From Tetrahymena elliotti 4EA (Eukaryota > Ciliophora > Oligohymenophorea > Hymenostomatida > Tetrahymenidae): DNA of 64,000 bases. The notes beneath the pieces were generated by a model that did no database searches, was not told the DNA's origin, and was given only the letters and a program-made list of their open reading frames with translations. A program made the translations under genes and the position numbers. Shown here piece by piece: positions 37,971 through 49,150 of the stretch. How positions within the stretch are numbered: the stretch's first letter is position 1; each line of letters opens with the position of its first letter. The stretch covers positions 278,433-342,432 of the forward strand of contig JH720326.1 of the NCBI GenBank assembly GCA_000231825.2. The letters are read 5' to 3'.

Positions 37971-38284
37971 ATCATAAGAAATCAAATTGATCATAAAACA
38001 TATAAACAAAAATTAAATTAATTATATAGAACATCGCAATTTTTAGAGTGAAATAATTATTTGAGACAAATTCATTAATTTAAATTCGATCATCGAAATC
38101 AAATATTTTCAAATTAAAGTTCTAAAAATCCTTTAATTTTTTAATTAAATAGATATTTAAAAAATTTTAGGTGGGCATAAAGAAATTATAATTATGCCTA
38201 AAATTTATGTATCAAAAAATACAAAGTTTAATAAAACAATTCACTATTTACCATTTAGTTAAATTGATCAATAAAATATAAAAA

Positions 38285-38611
38285 ATGAAGTTAATAGGAC
38301 TTATTCTATTCCTAATTTTATCAATTTAAGAGTAATCTGTATATGGATCTTGTCCTACAGTAATACCTTTACTAACTCAATTTACTTAACTAGGCTAATC
38401 AGAGAGAGGAGCTATCATATTATAAGGATAGTCATCTAACATTTTTTAACTAACAACAGTTAGATGGTTATTAATAAATATTGTGCCAATATTTTATTAA
38501 AAGTAATTCAAATTTATATTAAGTAAATCTATTTTAAAATTTATATGGAGATGCCTTAAAAAGGATAAGTTTTATTCTTCTGTGACCAATTAAACTGTCT
38601 GTCATAACTGA
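38285..38611 (+). pseudogene. Truncated 5' fragment of the surface-protein gene
   Basis: The first ~62 codons match the start of gene A at 40254: signal peptide 'MKLIGLILFLILSIQEQ', then 'YGSCPTVIPLLT', then 'SERGAIILQG' and 'QLTTVRW'. About 12 codons present in gene A (the 'SCEQ' region) are deleted in frame. After the Trp codon similarity stops and the frame drifts to a TGA at 38609-38611. No other exon of the gene follows. It lies downstream of tRNA copy 1 just as gene A lies downstream of tRNA copy 2, so it is the broken product of the local duplication. Confidence 0.85.
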
Positions 38612-38698
38612 CTATTTATACATAATGTATTTATTAAACTATTAGTGAATATTTGACCAAATAATTTAGTTTGGTATGTTTATTAAAAAAACCTTTTT

Positions 38699-39360
38699 CA
38701 ATTTTAGAAATACTGTGATTTTAACCTAAGATATTTTATATTACCAATAGTTGATTTCACCTAATAGGTATTAAAGGAATATCTGATAATATCATAAATT
38801 AATCAATTTTAATTAATAGGTAGAAAGAAAGAAACAAAGATAGGTTTTTAATATTCTATATAGCACTAAGTCAACTTTATGAAAACGAAATTCAAGAAAC
38901 AGAAGATATTTATTATATTGATTAAGAATATGAGTCAAATAAATAAAATATGTCAGAAGAATATGACTTTTTCAACCACACAAAAAAAGACTAATTATTT
39001 AAGATTTAGATGCAAAAAATAATATCATTAAATTAAGAAATAGATAAGTAACTGAATGAATAGTAATATACAAAAAATTGAGGAAGAATTTAAATCCTAA
39101 GGAAATGGGCAATTGCTTAAACTTCAAAGATATCCCATTAAAATTTATGATGGTAAAACAAAACAAAGTAGGCATCCAAACCAAAGTCATTAAAATAAAA
39201 AAATTAAATTACTTCATATTTTCAATATTTTAAGAAATTGTGATTTTAAATATTTAAATTTATTAAAACTTTATGAATAATGTTACTATTTTTTAAATTC
39301 TAAAATTACATTACCTTACAAGCTCAAAAACTTTTCCTTACTTTCAAGCATAAATTTTAC
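38699..39360 (+). pseudogene. Coding-like relic of an unrecognised gene
   Basis: Two protein-like stretches lie in different frames. The first (about 38699-39081) contains 'FQKYCDFNLRYFILP' and an acidic/Gln-rich run 'LSQLYENEIQETEDIYYI', and needs a splice or frameshift near 38850. The second (about 39077-39360) contains 'NGQLLKLQRYPIKIYDGKT' and 'ILRNCDFKYLNLLKLYE'. The 'CDF' segments resemble each other at DNA level, hinting at an internal repeat such as leucine-rich repeats. No continuous gene model could be built. It might instead be a live gene with exons I could not join. Confidence 0.3.
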
Positions 39361-39551
39361 TTGTAAATATTAAATGAAACTTTTCTAAAATAGATAATAT
39401 GAATGAAAACAAACCTCACTCTCTTAAGTATTTTTAGAGCTTACGAATTAAGAGTTAACAAGGGATTAGGGTAATAAAAAATAAAGATTAGATTATTTTT
39501 ATTTTTTCATTTTAATAAATAAATCTATTTTTTTCTCTTACAATATTGGTA

Positions 39552-39625
39552 GCTCGATTAGCTCAGCTGGTTAGAGCATGCGGCTGTTAACCGCAAGGTC
39601 GTAGGTTCGATCCCTACATCGAGCG
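39552..39625 (+). tRNA. tRNA-Asn (GTT), copy 2
   Basis: Identical over all 74 bases to the copy at 37890. Acceptor, D, anticodon and T stems, anticodon GTT and both internal promoter boxes are intact, so both copies look functional. Confidence 0.96.
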
Positions 39626-39626
39626 C

Positions 39627-39633
39627 TTTTTTT
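39627..39633 (+). terminator. RNA polymerase III T-run, tRNA copy 2
   Basis: Seven Ts start two bases after the tRNA 3' end. Confidence 0.8.
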
Positions 39634-40253
39634 ATCTTAAAAAATAAAATTGATCAATAATGAATTTGATTAAATTAATAATATTGAATTATTACAATTT
39701 TTAAAATGAAATAATTATTTGAAACAAATTCATAAATTGAATTAGATGTGATGTTATTAAAATATTTTTTTGTATTTTTCAATTAAATTATTCTAAAATA
39801 AATAAAGATATATAGAAATGAGAACTTTTTTAAGATTTTAAATACAACTTACAACACCTTTAAAATACTTAAGATTTATTCTGTTTTAATTTTTTAGATT
39901 AAAAAAAGGTATAGATAAGTAATTCTTTATATTTTATAATAAAAATGTAATCTACTTTTTTAAAGTACTTATTTTTTTTTAAATTGATTGATCAAATGAA
40001 ATAATTTAAAATCAAATTCATCTTTTATTTTAACTTTTCAGATATTTAAAGATTTTTAATAAGTATATTTAGAGAAAAAAGAAAAATATTCAAAAAATTT
40101 GATAATAATTGTTTGAATACATTTTCTATATATTGAAGTTCTTTGTGGCAGAGTTTGTTTTAGTTAGTCGAATATACAATTATCTAAAACTACTAGTTGA
40201 TAAACAAATTATTAATTGAGTATTTAATTAAAGTTATTAAAAAATTATAGAAA
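39634..40253. other. Spacer between tRNA-Asn copy 2 and gene A
   Basis: AT-rich. The last bases ('attatagaaaatg') are shared with the upstream flank of gene B and probably mark the transcript leader. Confidence 0.55.
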
Positions 40254-43200
40254 ATGAAGTTAATAGGGTTTATTCTATTCCTAATTTTATCAATTTAAGA
40301 GTAATCTGTATATGGATCTTGCCCTACAGTAATACCTTTACTTACTGAAGTTACTTATTTTAGCTGTGAGTAATCTTAAATAGGCTAATCAGAGAGAGGA
40401 GCTTTCATATTATAAGGATAGCCATCTACCATGTTTTAGCTAACAACAGTAGGATGGTATCGCTTAATAGGAAAATCTAACTAAAACTACTTATTGATTC
40501 AAGCTAAGAATAATGCGAACTAAAATTTAGTAAGGATAGTTTACAATCCTGTAGAAAAGAAAATAAAATGCTTAATGCTCAATGCTTATTTATGTTCTTA
40601 AGATATATCTGAATAGTTAGAAAGCGAAATATTTGATAATTGGTTTTTTATTAGAATTGGAATTAACTTGAAAGATTAAAACCTGACAAATTAAAGCTAT
40701 ATTTATTTTTGTGTTATTACATAATCTTCACAAATTTCTCAAAGCAGCTAATTAAATTCCCCAATTTAATCTTTCGATAATTAGGAATTTGAATATATTT
40801 ATGGATATTAAATTGATTATCCTTTTAGCAGATCGTGTGCTGTTAGTAAATAAGTAATTATTTGGTCAAATTTACAAACACTTTTTTTACTAACAAATAA
40901 TTTCTTAAAATAGATTTTAATTTTCTTAGGAGAATCAAATTCTTCAAACTTGGGTCCTTACTAACCTATTTCATAATAAGAAATGTCTATGCTGCCTAAA
41001 TTAAAGTATCATTTTGATTTTGCTAGATCCTCTTCTAAAAGTGGATAATTGTTTAATTTATCTCCACAATATAGAACTTGTTATAAATCTAATTCTCTTA
41101 AAATGTTTTGGCCTTATTTTTAATTTAAGGCCCCACTTCATATTTTTTTAGAATATTCTATTGATTTTTAAGAAGATTAAGGATTGATATTCTTTTTTGA
41201 TTTCTTTTTAACTGTTGCTGGCACCAGCAATCAACATAATTTTTTTAATCTTTTTTAAGAAGAGATAAGTTAACCTAAGGTAATTTATGAAATTGCCGTA
41301 AATGAAAACAATTTTTTATAAGAAGTCATTTATGATATTGATTATAATAGAATTGAAAGTATGTTAGTTTCACTTTCAACAAATTAATAGTATCAAATAG
41401 TTTGTGTATTTTAAAAAAAATTTAATTTACTTGAAAGATAACTATACATTAATGGCTAACTAATATTCAATTCTTCTTTTGCTAATATCTCATGGAGATA
41501 TTTATCTCTTTGGATTCTAAATTAACCTAATACGACTAATAGATATTTTGAAATAAAATCTTTAAAATTATATTCAGGAGCATTTTTCTAGTCCTGTAAT
41601 GATTGTATGATAAATATTAATAACCAAGATTGTTTTTTATGTCTAAACTAGGCTTAATATTTAGATATAAGTTATTAATTTACTTGCTAATCATCTTGCA
41701 GCTTCCCAGATAAAGTTTCAAACAATCAAATATGTTCATATGACACTTCTAATATCAATAATATCAAACAATGTTCATATGATGGCGAAGATTTTTTTCA
41801 ATAAAAATGTAGTTGCCCCGATGGCCAATATTTTGATTTAAAAGAATAAAAATGCCTAAATTGTCTTTACTATTGCAAAACATGTAAATCACTTGAATCT
41901 TGTGATGATCCTTTGTATCCTGAAGATTATAATGGTAAATTTTTAAATCCAACTCATTTTTAAATTTTCTAATTTAAATAAAAATAATCATAAAGGATAA
42001 TGTAATAATGATAGTTTTAATGATGAGACATAATGTATTTAATAATATATGAAAATAATTAACAAACAAAATTAAAAATTTTAAATTGATTCAGGCTCAA
42101 TAAACTGTTAAAAATCTTCAGGAAATATCAATTCTTAACCCTTTTAAATTAGAGATAAAGCATTTAAATTAGGATGGGAATCTGATTCATTTTTTTTTAG
42201 TTTGAACCTCAATTTGTAAATTTCGATAATATCTTAACAAAATGTCTATACTATTTGCTATTTGGAGAATAAAAATGATCATATATTTTCTTTAGTTGCT
42301 TAATTTAATTCTTCAAATATTTTATAACTCAAGTTTATCGATTCTGAAAACAATGTCCTATTGTTCGCAAATATTTAATCTCAAATGGAAACTTGGTTAG
42401 GTTTTTATTATGATTATCTTGGAATCTATCTAATTTTAAAATAATAAGGTATTTATTTGAAATTTGCATAATTTATTTCATTTTAAAATCTTTTTCTAAA
42501 AAATTTAAACGATTAGGAGAGTAGATTTCTTATTACAAATTAAATAAAAAGAATATTATAAAACAAAATTTAGATGATCCTTATTTTGTTGTTGGAATGT
42601 AGTCACCTTTATTTTCAGACTAATTTCCTTTGTGTGGAAAAATTGGAATGAATAATTGGATCATTCAAGGTAATTACTAATTTTGATAACATTTGCTTAA
42701 TTGTTTAATTATTATTTTCAAGACATTTTGAAAAAATTAATTAGTAATTAAAATATTTTTTTAATAAAGGTCATTATAGTATGAGAAATTTTATAAATTT
42801 ACTATTAGCATTTAGTGAGATTGATCTAATTAGAATAGCAGATTTTAAATTTATAGATTATAAATTCGAATTAGAAAATAAATAATTATTAATACAAAAT
42901 AAATTAGATTCTAATATTAATTTTAATTTTCTAAACTTATCATATGAATTTGATCAAATCAAAGGTATTTTACTCTTTAAAAATAATGAATTTTAAGTTA
43001 ATTTAGGTACTACACTAAATGATTTTCCATTCATCATCTCATTGACTATAATGCCTATTTATTATAAATAATGTGAGAATTTTTACTATTTAATTTTTAG
43101 AATAATTTACTCTGGTACAATCCATATTGCTTTTAAATTACGTTCTGACTAATACTTAAAAAACTAATATTTTCTTGAAGTTTGCACTACAAATTCCTAT

Positions 43201-46200
43201 TGCAAAAGATTTTAAAAACCTTTGATTAAGCATAATAAACCTAATCACTTGTGTAATTAAATGTTTTACCTTTTTTTAATATTATTAATTTATTTCAAAC
43301 TAAAGTAATAAAGATTGATTGCATAGAATATTCAGACAAAATGATTTTAGCCAAATTCAATGCTGTTATTAACTATATAACAGAAGATATTGAAATCGAA
43401 TATCCATTCTTAAAATCTAATAAGCCACCATATTACAATTTAATTATGGGAGATTAGCCTACTTAATACGTTCTTATGAATATTGATACAGAGCCAATAA
43501 TTTATGTTAGTAGAATCTAAATATTTAAAGGAGGTTATTACTTTTTAAATTATGACAGTTAAGATCCTTGTTTTATTTATATAAATCGCTCAGATATGGA
43601 GTGCATTTTTCCAAAATAAAATTATGCTATCTATAATAGAAAATCTATTCCAATAAATGATTGCAATAAAAGCAATGAATTAAATTCCGCATTAAAATAT
43701 TTTAATGATTTCACTAAGACATGCGAAAATTCTGGTTTATTTTTTACAAACTGCATCAATATTGATTTTGAAAAAAAATAATGTATTAAATGCATAGAAG
43801 ATAGAATGATTTTATCTAAAAACTGTTCATGTCCAGATGGGATGTATTTTGATGAGAAATCTAAACTTTGCCAAAGTAAAGATTTTTAAATTTGTTTATA
43901 TTATTTTTATTTAAGATTTTAAACAAATAATTTTATGTATTCAAATTCTACCAAACAATTTAAAGGTGTAGAAATTGAAATTATTTGTTTGACTAAATTT
44001 TTTAGCAACTCAGAAGTCTTTTTATTGTATTTTTGTTAACATAATTTACAAACTCACTTTTATGATTATTAATTACAATAGCTTGCTCTCCAAAGTGTTT
44101 GAGTTGTATTTTTAGTTAAGATAATTGCATAGAATGTAAAAATAACTTATAAGGACCTCCTCTTTGTAATTGTAATTCATATGATTAATATCAAGACGAG
44201 AGTTTTATTTGCTCAAGTAAAAAATTATTTTCTAATTTATTAAATTAAAAAAAAAATTTGAATTAATTTAATTGATAAAAGTTAATCATATCATGATACA
44301 AAATAAATTTAAGAGGATTTAGCTTTATTTTTAAGGATTTTTATTATAAAGTATCTTTCCTTTCCTACTTTGAATAATTATTTCAGCTAATTTTTTAGAT
44401 AAAAAATGATTGAAAAAAAAATTACCTCTTTTATAAAATTGTGTATTTTATTTTGTTAATAGGAATGCTTATCTACTCATAACTCGTAACTCTCAATTAT
44501 TAATATTTTTAAAGAAATTTAGCCTGATATTGCATTTATTAATAAACAAATTAAAAATTTTACTATTTCAGTTCATCAATTAAAATTTTTATCAAATTAA
44601 TTAATAATCAATATTCTAATAAATAATGAAAGGATCATTATTAAATAGTTAACTTATTTAAATATCATAATATTCATATTATCTAATTTTTTAGTCTTTC
44701 TTTATCAAATTGTTAATAAAGCTTAACTAACCAAAATTTATAACTTTATAACAATAATAATAATTTTATTTTAAAAAAATAGAATGTGATGTTTAATGCT
44801 CTTCTTGTATTGAAAATTCTCATTTGTGTTTGACTTGTAGCTAAGGAAGAGTTAGTCCTCCTTTATGTTACTGTAATAGAACTTTATATTAGAATAAATT
44901 ATCTGATCCTATTAGTGATCCTTGCAAAATTAAATAACTTCCAAATAAATGTAAAAAAGTTGATGAAAATAACATATGTACTTAATGTGTAGGAGATAGA
45001 ATGTTTCCTCCTCAGTGTATTTGCCAAAAGGGATTTTACGATGACCCAACTATGGAGTTATGCCAAAAATGCTAAGAAGGCTTCTATTTTGATTAAATAG
45101 AGTAAAAATGTCTCAAGTGCTTTTCTAGGTGCTCTTCATGTTTTGGAAAAGAAAGCGATAATTGCAATACTTGCTTATTTGGATTAGAGCTAAATAAAAA
45201 AAATGAATGTATTTGTCCTAAAAATTTCCTATTTATGGATATTTAAAATCAAAATATGTGCTATCAATATATGAATATTACTTTCAATACTAATTTTTTA
45301 AACAATCAGTATTAGTTAGAGATAGAATTTGAAAATGAGATAGATTAATTATTGTAATTAGTCGAAAAATAACCGATTAGTGAGTTATTTTATTTACAAA
45401 TTAACTAATTAGATGAATCAATTTACAAAATCTAAAATTATTAGATCAGTGATAACAACAAAAAATTAATAATAATAATTGAAATATTGAAAGATATTTA
45501 AAAAACAAATGGATATTTATTATTTAAGTAGACAAGCACATTTTATAATAGCAAGAAAATGACTATTCTTAATCCTGCTTATAATAAAATACCTTTACAT
45601 TTTGATATTGGCCCATACTTTTAAGAAACAAATAAAAAAATTCCACTTCATTAAATAATTCCTTAAAATAAAAATCTTGTTGCCGTTATAAATGAATTTT
45701 AGATTTTATTTTATATTTTAAACTCTATTTAACCTACAGCTATTTACTTATTACTTAACATATAGTATCCACCTAATTTATATTAATATTTGGCTTGCTT
45801 TGGGAAGTTTGTTTTTAGAAATGTCTCAGAAACACAATCATTTATTTATAATTAAAACTACAATCTCTTCAACCTAGATTTAAATGAGTATGTTTCAGAA
45901 AGCAAATAAATTTACCTAAAAAGAGTTGGATTTAGTAATTCTATTATAATAAATTGCACAGGTATTATTTGCAAGTATTTGATTATCTTTTTACTATTAT
46001 TTATTTTCAAGAGCTTAGAAGAAACATACTTTAAAACATCAAAATTCGAAAAAATCATTGATATATTGATCAAAAGATTGAGCATTGAAAATGAAGTTAA
46101 CCTGCTAATATTAACTTAATCTATCTTCATTCAATTTAATGAAATAATAGAAGAAAACAGTATTTTGAGGTGGAGTTTCTATTTAAGTATTATTTTAGCT

Positions 46201-46806
46201 TGTTGTTTTATAATTTCTAGCATATGGTTTATCAAAACTTTAAATTCTTAACTATTAAATAAAAATAAAGTAAAGTTAGAAATATTTTACAGAAGAATGA
46301 AAATAAATAAAGATAGTAGCATTTACTCTTTGATAATGAAAAACTATTACTTTATAAGCTTTACAAAAAAAATATCAATGTTGTTGATAATCTTCTTAAT
46401 TTCTGATTTTCCTATTATAGTCTGTTACTTAGGAAGTATAATAACTTTTGTAATGGGAATTTTAACTCTATGGATAAGACCTTACAAATATTATTTTGCT
46501 TCTGTCATCAAGTACCTTGGTGAAATATTGTAGTCAGTAGTATGGATAATGATGATTTTGATAATAAATTTTAATAAAACACATTAAGCAAATATTGTTT
46601 TGAGTGAGGAAGGTATTGAAGAATATTTAATTTTAGGATATATTTCTTCAATAGTTCTAACAATATTTAATTTATTGTTTTTATTAAATTTCATAGCTGA
46701 GGATATTATATTCCCTTTATCTTAAAAAGTATGTTAGAGATATCTAAAATCTAAAAAAAAAAGATTAGTATTCAAAAAAAATAATTATTAATTATCATAA
46801 AAGTGA
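40254..46806 (+). CDS. Large Cys-rich LamG-like surface membrane protein A
   Basis: Eight exons: 40254-40841, 40914-41934, 41996-42448, 42517-42669, 42770-43252, 43306-43875, 44082-44216 and 44783-46806. They give 1808 residues, stop TGA. Intron 1 is phase 0 and the other six are all phase 1. A signal peptide covers about residues 1-20. A LamG/ConA-like domain near 350-420 has 'YQIVCVFQKKF', 'RQLYINGQL' and 'LYSGAFFQSC'. A Cys-rich module follows ('CSCPDGQYFD', 'CLNCLYYCKTCKS'). A second LamG-like region spans exons 3-6 ('FKLGWESDSFFF', 'SRIQIFKGGYYFLN'). Further Cys-rich furin/EGF-like modules come next ('CSCPDGMYFDE', 'CSSCIENSHLCLTCSQGR', 'CQKCQEGFYFD'). The C-terminal part has about six hydrophobic segments (near 1529, 1598, 1665-1700, 1712 and 1749 onward) with 'LWIRPYKYYFA'. 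It looks like a cell-surface receptor or adhesin. Function unknown. Paralog B follows. Confidence 0.88.
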
Positions 46807-49150
46807 ATTTTTTCATATTTGTATTGAAAATATTATTATTAGATATCTATTTAATCTTTTAAAAAATATATTTTTTTTTAATTTAAATAAAACTCTGAAA
46901 TCAATATTGTATTTAAATATTTTATTCGTTAATTTACAGTTATGAAAAAATAATAGACTTCAAGTTTACAATTTAAAATTATGAATTATTATTAATTGTA
47001 TTTTTTTAGAGTTTTTAAATATCTAATATTTCACAATTTTAATATTTTTGAAAGGATCTTAAATAAATCTTGTAAATTCTTCTTATTTTATCTAAGCTGC
47101 ATATTTTGCTAACCTTTTGCTTTTCTTTAATCAATGAGAGCTAATTTTAGCACTCATTTATTGTCTTCCCTGCCTCCTTGTTAGAGTAAATGGAGAATAT
47201 GCTCTGGCATTTTTATTCCTTTATCTTTTTAATTTTTAATGATTTAATCTACTTAATTAATTATTTGGAGTAAAAATAAACATTCAAATATAGTAAAGAG
47301 AACTAACATAGATTAAAATTTATTTATATTTTCAATATATACAGAGGGTATGTATGTATTGATACATATACCTCACAAAAATAACTCTTTGAATTCAAAG
47401 TGATTGCTCAGAGTTGCAAATTTTATTCAACATATATTATATGTAATCAATCAAGCATATAAATGCGCTCAGAAATACATCTTAAAATTAGATTTATTAA
47501 TATTATTTTAAAATGATTTTATATTTTTTTTAAAACAAAAAAGCCTGCAGTTTGAGGGTGAACTAAGCATGTAAAAGATTGATTATTTAACAAAAATTTT
47601 TATTTAGGCAACCCCCTATTGAAATTCTCCTGTTTCTATGTCTATCTATTTGTTTCTTTCATTTCTTCCATTATATTATTTCTTTTTTTTCTATTATTTG
47701 AAATATTTCTAATATTATTTTAAACAATATGATTGCACTCTTATTTCATTTGATTATTTTTAGTATCACTATTATCAAATTTTAATTTTTTATTTTCATT
47801 ATTTAATTAAGAGCCAGTTAGTTAGTTAGTTAAACATTTTATTTTCTTTTTAAATAATATGATTGATTCATCTTTGGAAGCTTGCTTCATTATTTGAAAA
47901 GTATTTTTAATATATATTTTCTTAAATTATTAATTCTATTATTTTAGTTTATAATTTAATTTATTAAATTCTAGAATACTTACTATTGTAATATTATTTA
48001 ATATTTTGTTTTTTAGCTCAGATTAATTCATAAAAATCGTTTTAATCTGTTTTTAAATATTTATCTTTTAATGATTGAATGAATTGCAATCAAACAAGTG
48101 TGAGCGGTTTATATAAATAAAACAAGGATCTTAATTGTGATTAATCTGCGAAAACAAAATGTATTGGTTTATTTATTTTCTTTTATCTTCCATGATAAGA
48201 AAGAAATTTTTTAGTTTTTGAAGAACTAACTTGTTTTTTAGTGTAATTTGTTTATTTCAATTCTTTTCAAAGAATTTTTTAAACAAAAATTTTGAATATC
48301 TACCAACCTTGAATTTTCTCAAAATTATTAAATCATTTTCACAAAATTTTCAGTTAAATTTGAAATTAGTTATTAAAATTTTCTGTCAATTAAGACTCAT
48401 CAAAAAATTTTAATTAAGATAATTTTTGGATTTATTTTTTTTAAATCAGTTTATTTATGAGCAATTATATTAATATTATTTCTCTTCATTAAATAAGCCA
48501 AATTTTCATTTAAAAAATGTATTCAATTTTGATTAATTATCAATCCCTCTTTTGATTAATTGAATATGATTAAAGGATTTAGAGCTTAGAATATATTTTA
48601 AAAAAACAAATCATCCTTTCCTTAATTAATTGAGTAATGATGGTTTAAGATATATATACCAAAACCAGACTATAAAGATGAATATTTTTAAAAAATGCTA
48701 AATTAATCAAAATGTACTTTTGTTATACTGGGAAGTTCTCTAAAATTCATTTATTTAGTTATGTTTTTAAATTATTTTTTAGAGATTATATTTACATAAA
48801 AATAAAAAAAATTAGAAATTAGGTCTTTTATATCAAATCTATTTTTTTTAAATGTTATTTCTTTTTAATTCATTGATAAAAATCAAATATATTTCAAATC
48901 AAGCTCCTAAAATCTATTATTTTACTTTTTTAATTCAATATATAGCATAAGAGATTTTAAGGTTGCTATTCAGAATTTTAATGGAAATATGAAAAATATC
49001 TAAAATTGGTAAGAAATTATTATTTGATATTCAACTCTTTCTTTATATAAGAATTTAGAGTTAATTAAATTAGTTAGTATTATTAGTATATCATAAACAA
49101 ATTTATCTATTTATGATTTAATTAAAAAATTTATCAATCAATTATAGAAA
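46807..49150. other. Spacer between genes A and B, no gene seen
   Basis: About 2.3 kb of AT-rich DNA. Unlike the upstream flank of gene A it contains no tRNA. A short GTTA repeat lies near 47817. Open frames have AT-noise composition. Confidence 0.55.

Larger units (their letters stand above)
37827..38100 (+). repeat. Segmental duplication, copy 1 (tRNA-Asn and flanks)
   Basis: Both flanks of the tRNA match the second copy at about 39490-39750: 'tcattttaataaat' and 'ttctctta' upstream, 'aaataattatttga' downstream. Small differences are scattered through the flanks while the tRNA is unchanged. The duplicated unit appears to have reached the start of the adjacent surface-protein gene. Confidence 0.75.
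39490..39750 (+). repeat. Segmental duplication, copy 2 (tRNA-Asn and flanks)
   Basis: Second copy of the tRNA-containing segment, collinear with 37827-38100 and about 1.66 kb downstream. The distance from tRNA to the surface-protein start is longer here (about 630 versus 320 bases), so an insertion or deletion followed the duplication. Confidence 0.75.

Noticed and set aside
41764..41952. Minus-strand frame repeated exactly at 50674-50862
   Set aside because: The identical repeat is explained by the A/B converted block; it is antisense to the Cys-rich exon and crosses an intron.
48231..48413. Plus-strand 60-codon frame between genes A and B
   Set aside because: Phe/Leu/Ile/Lys-only composition, typical of the surrounding AT spacer.
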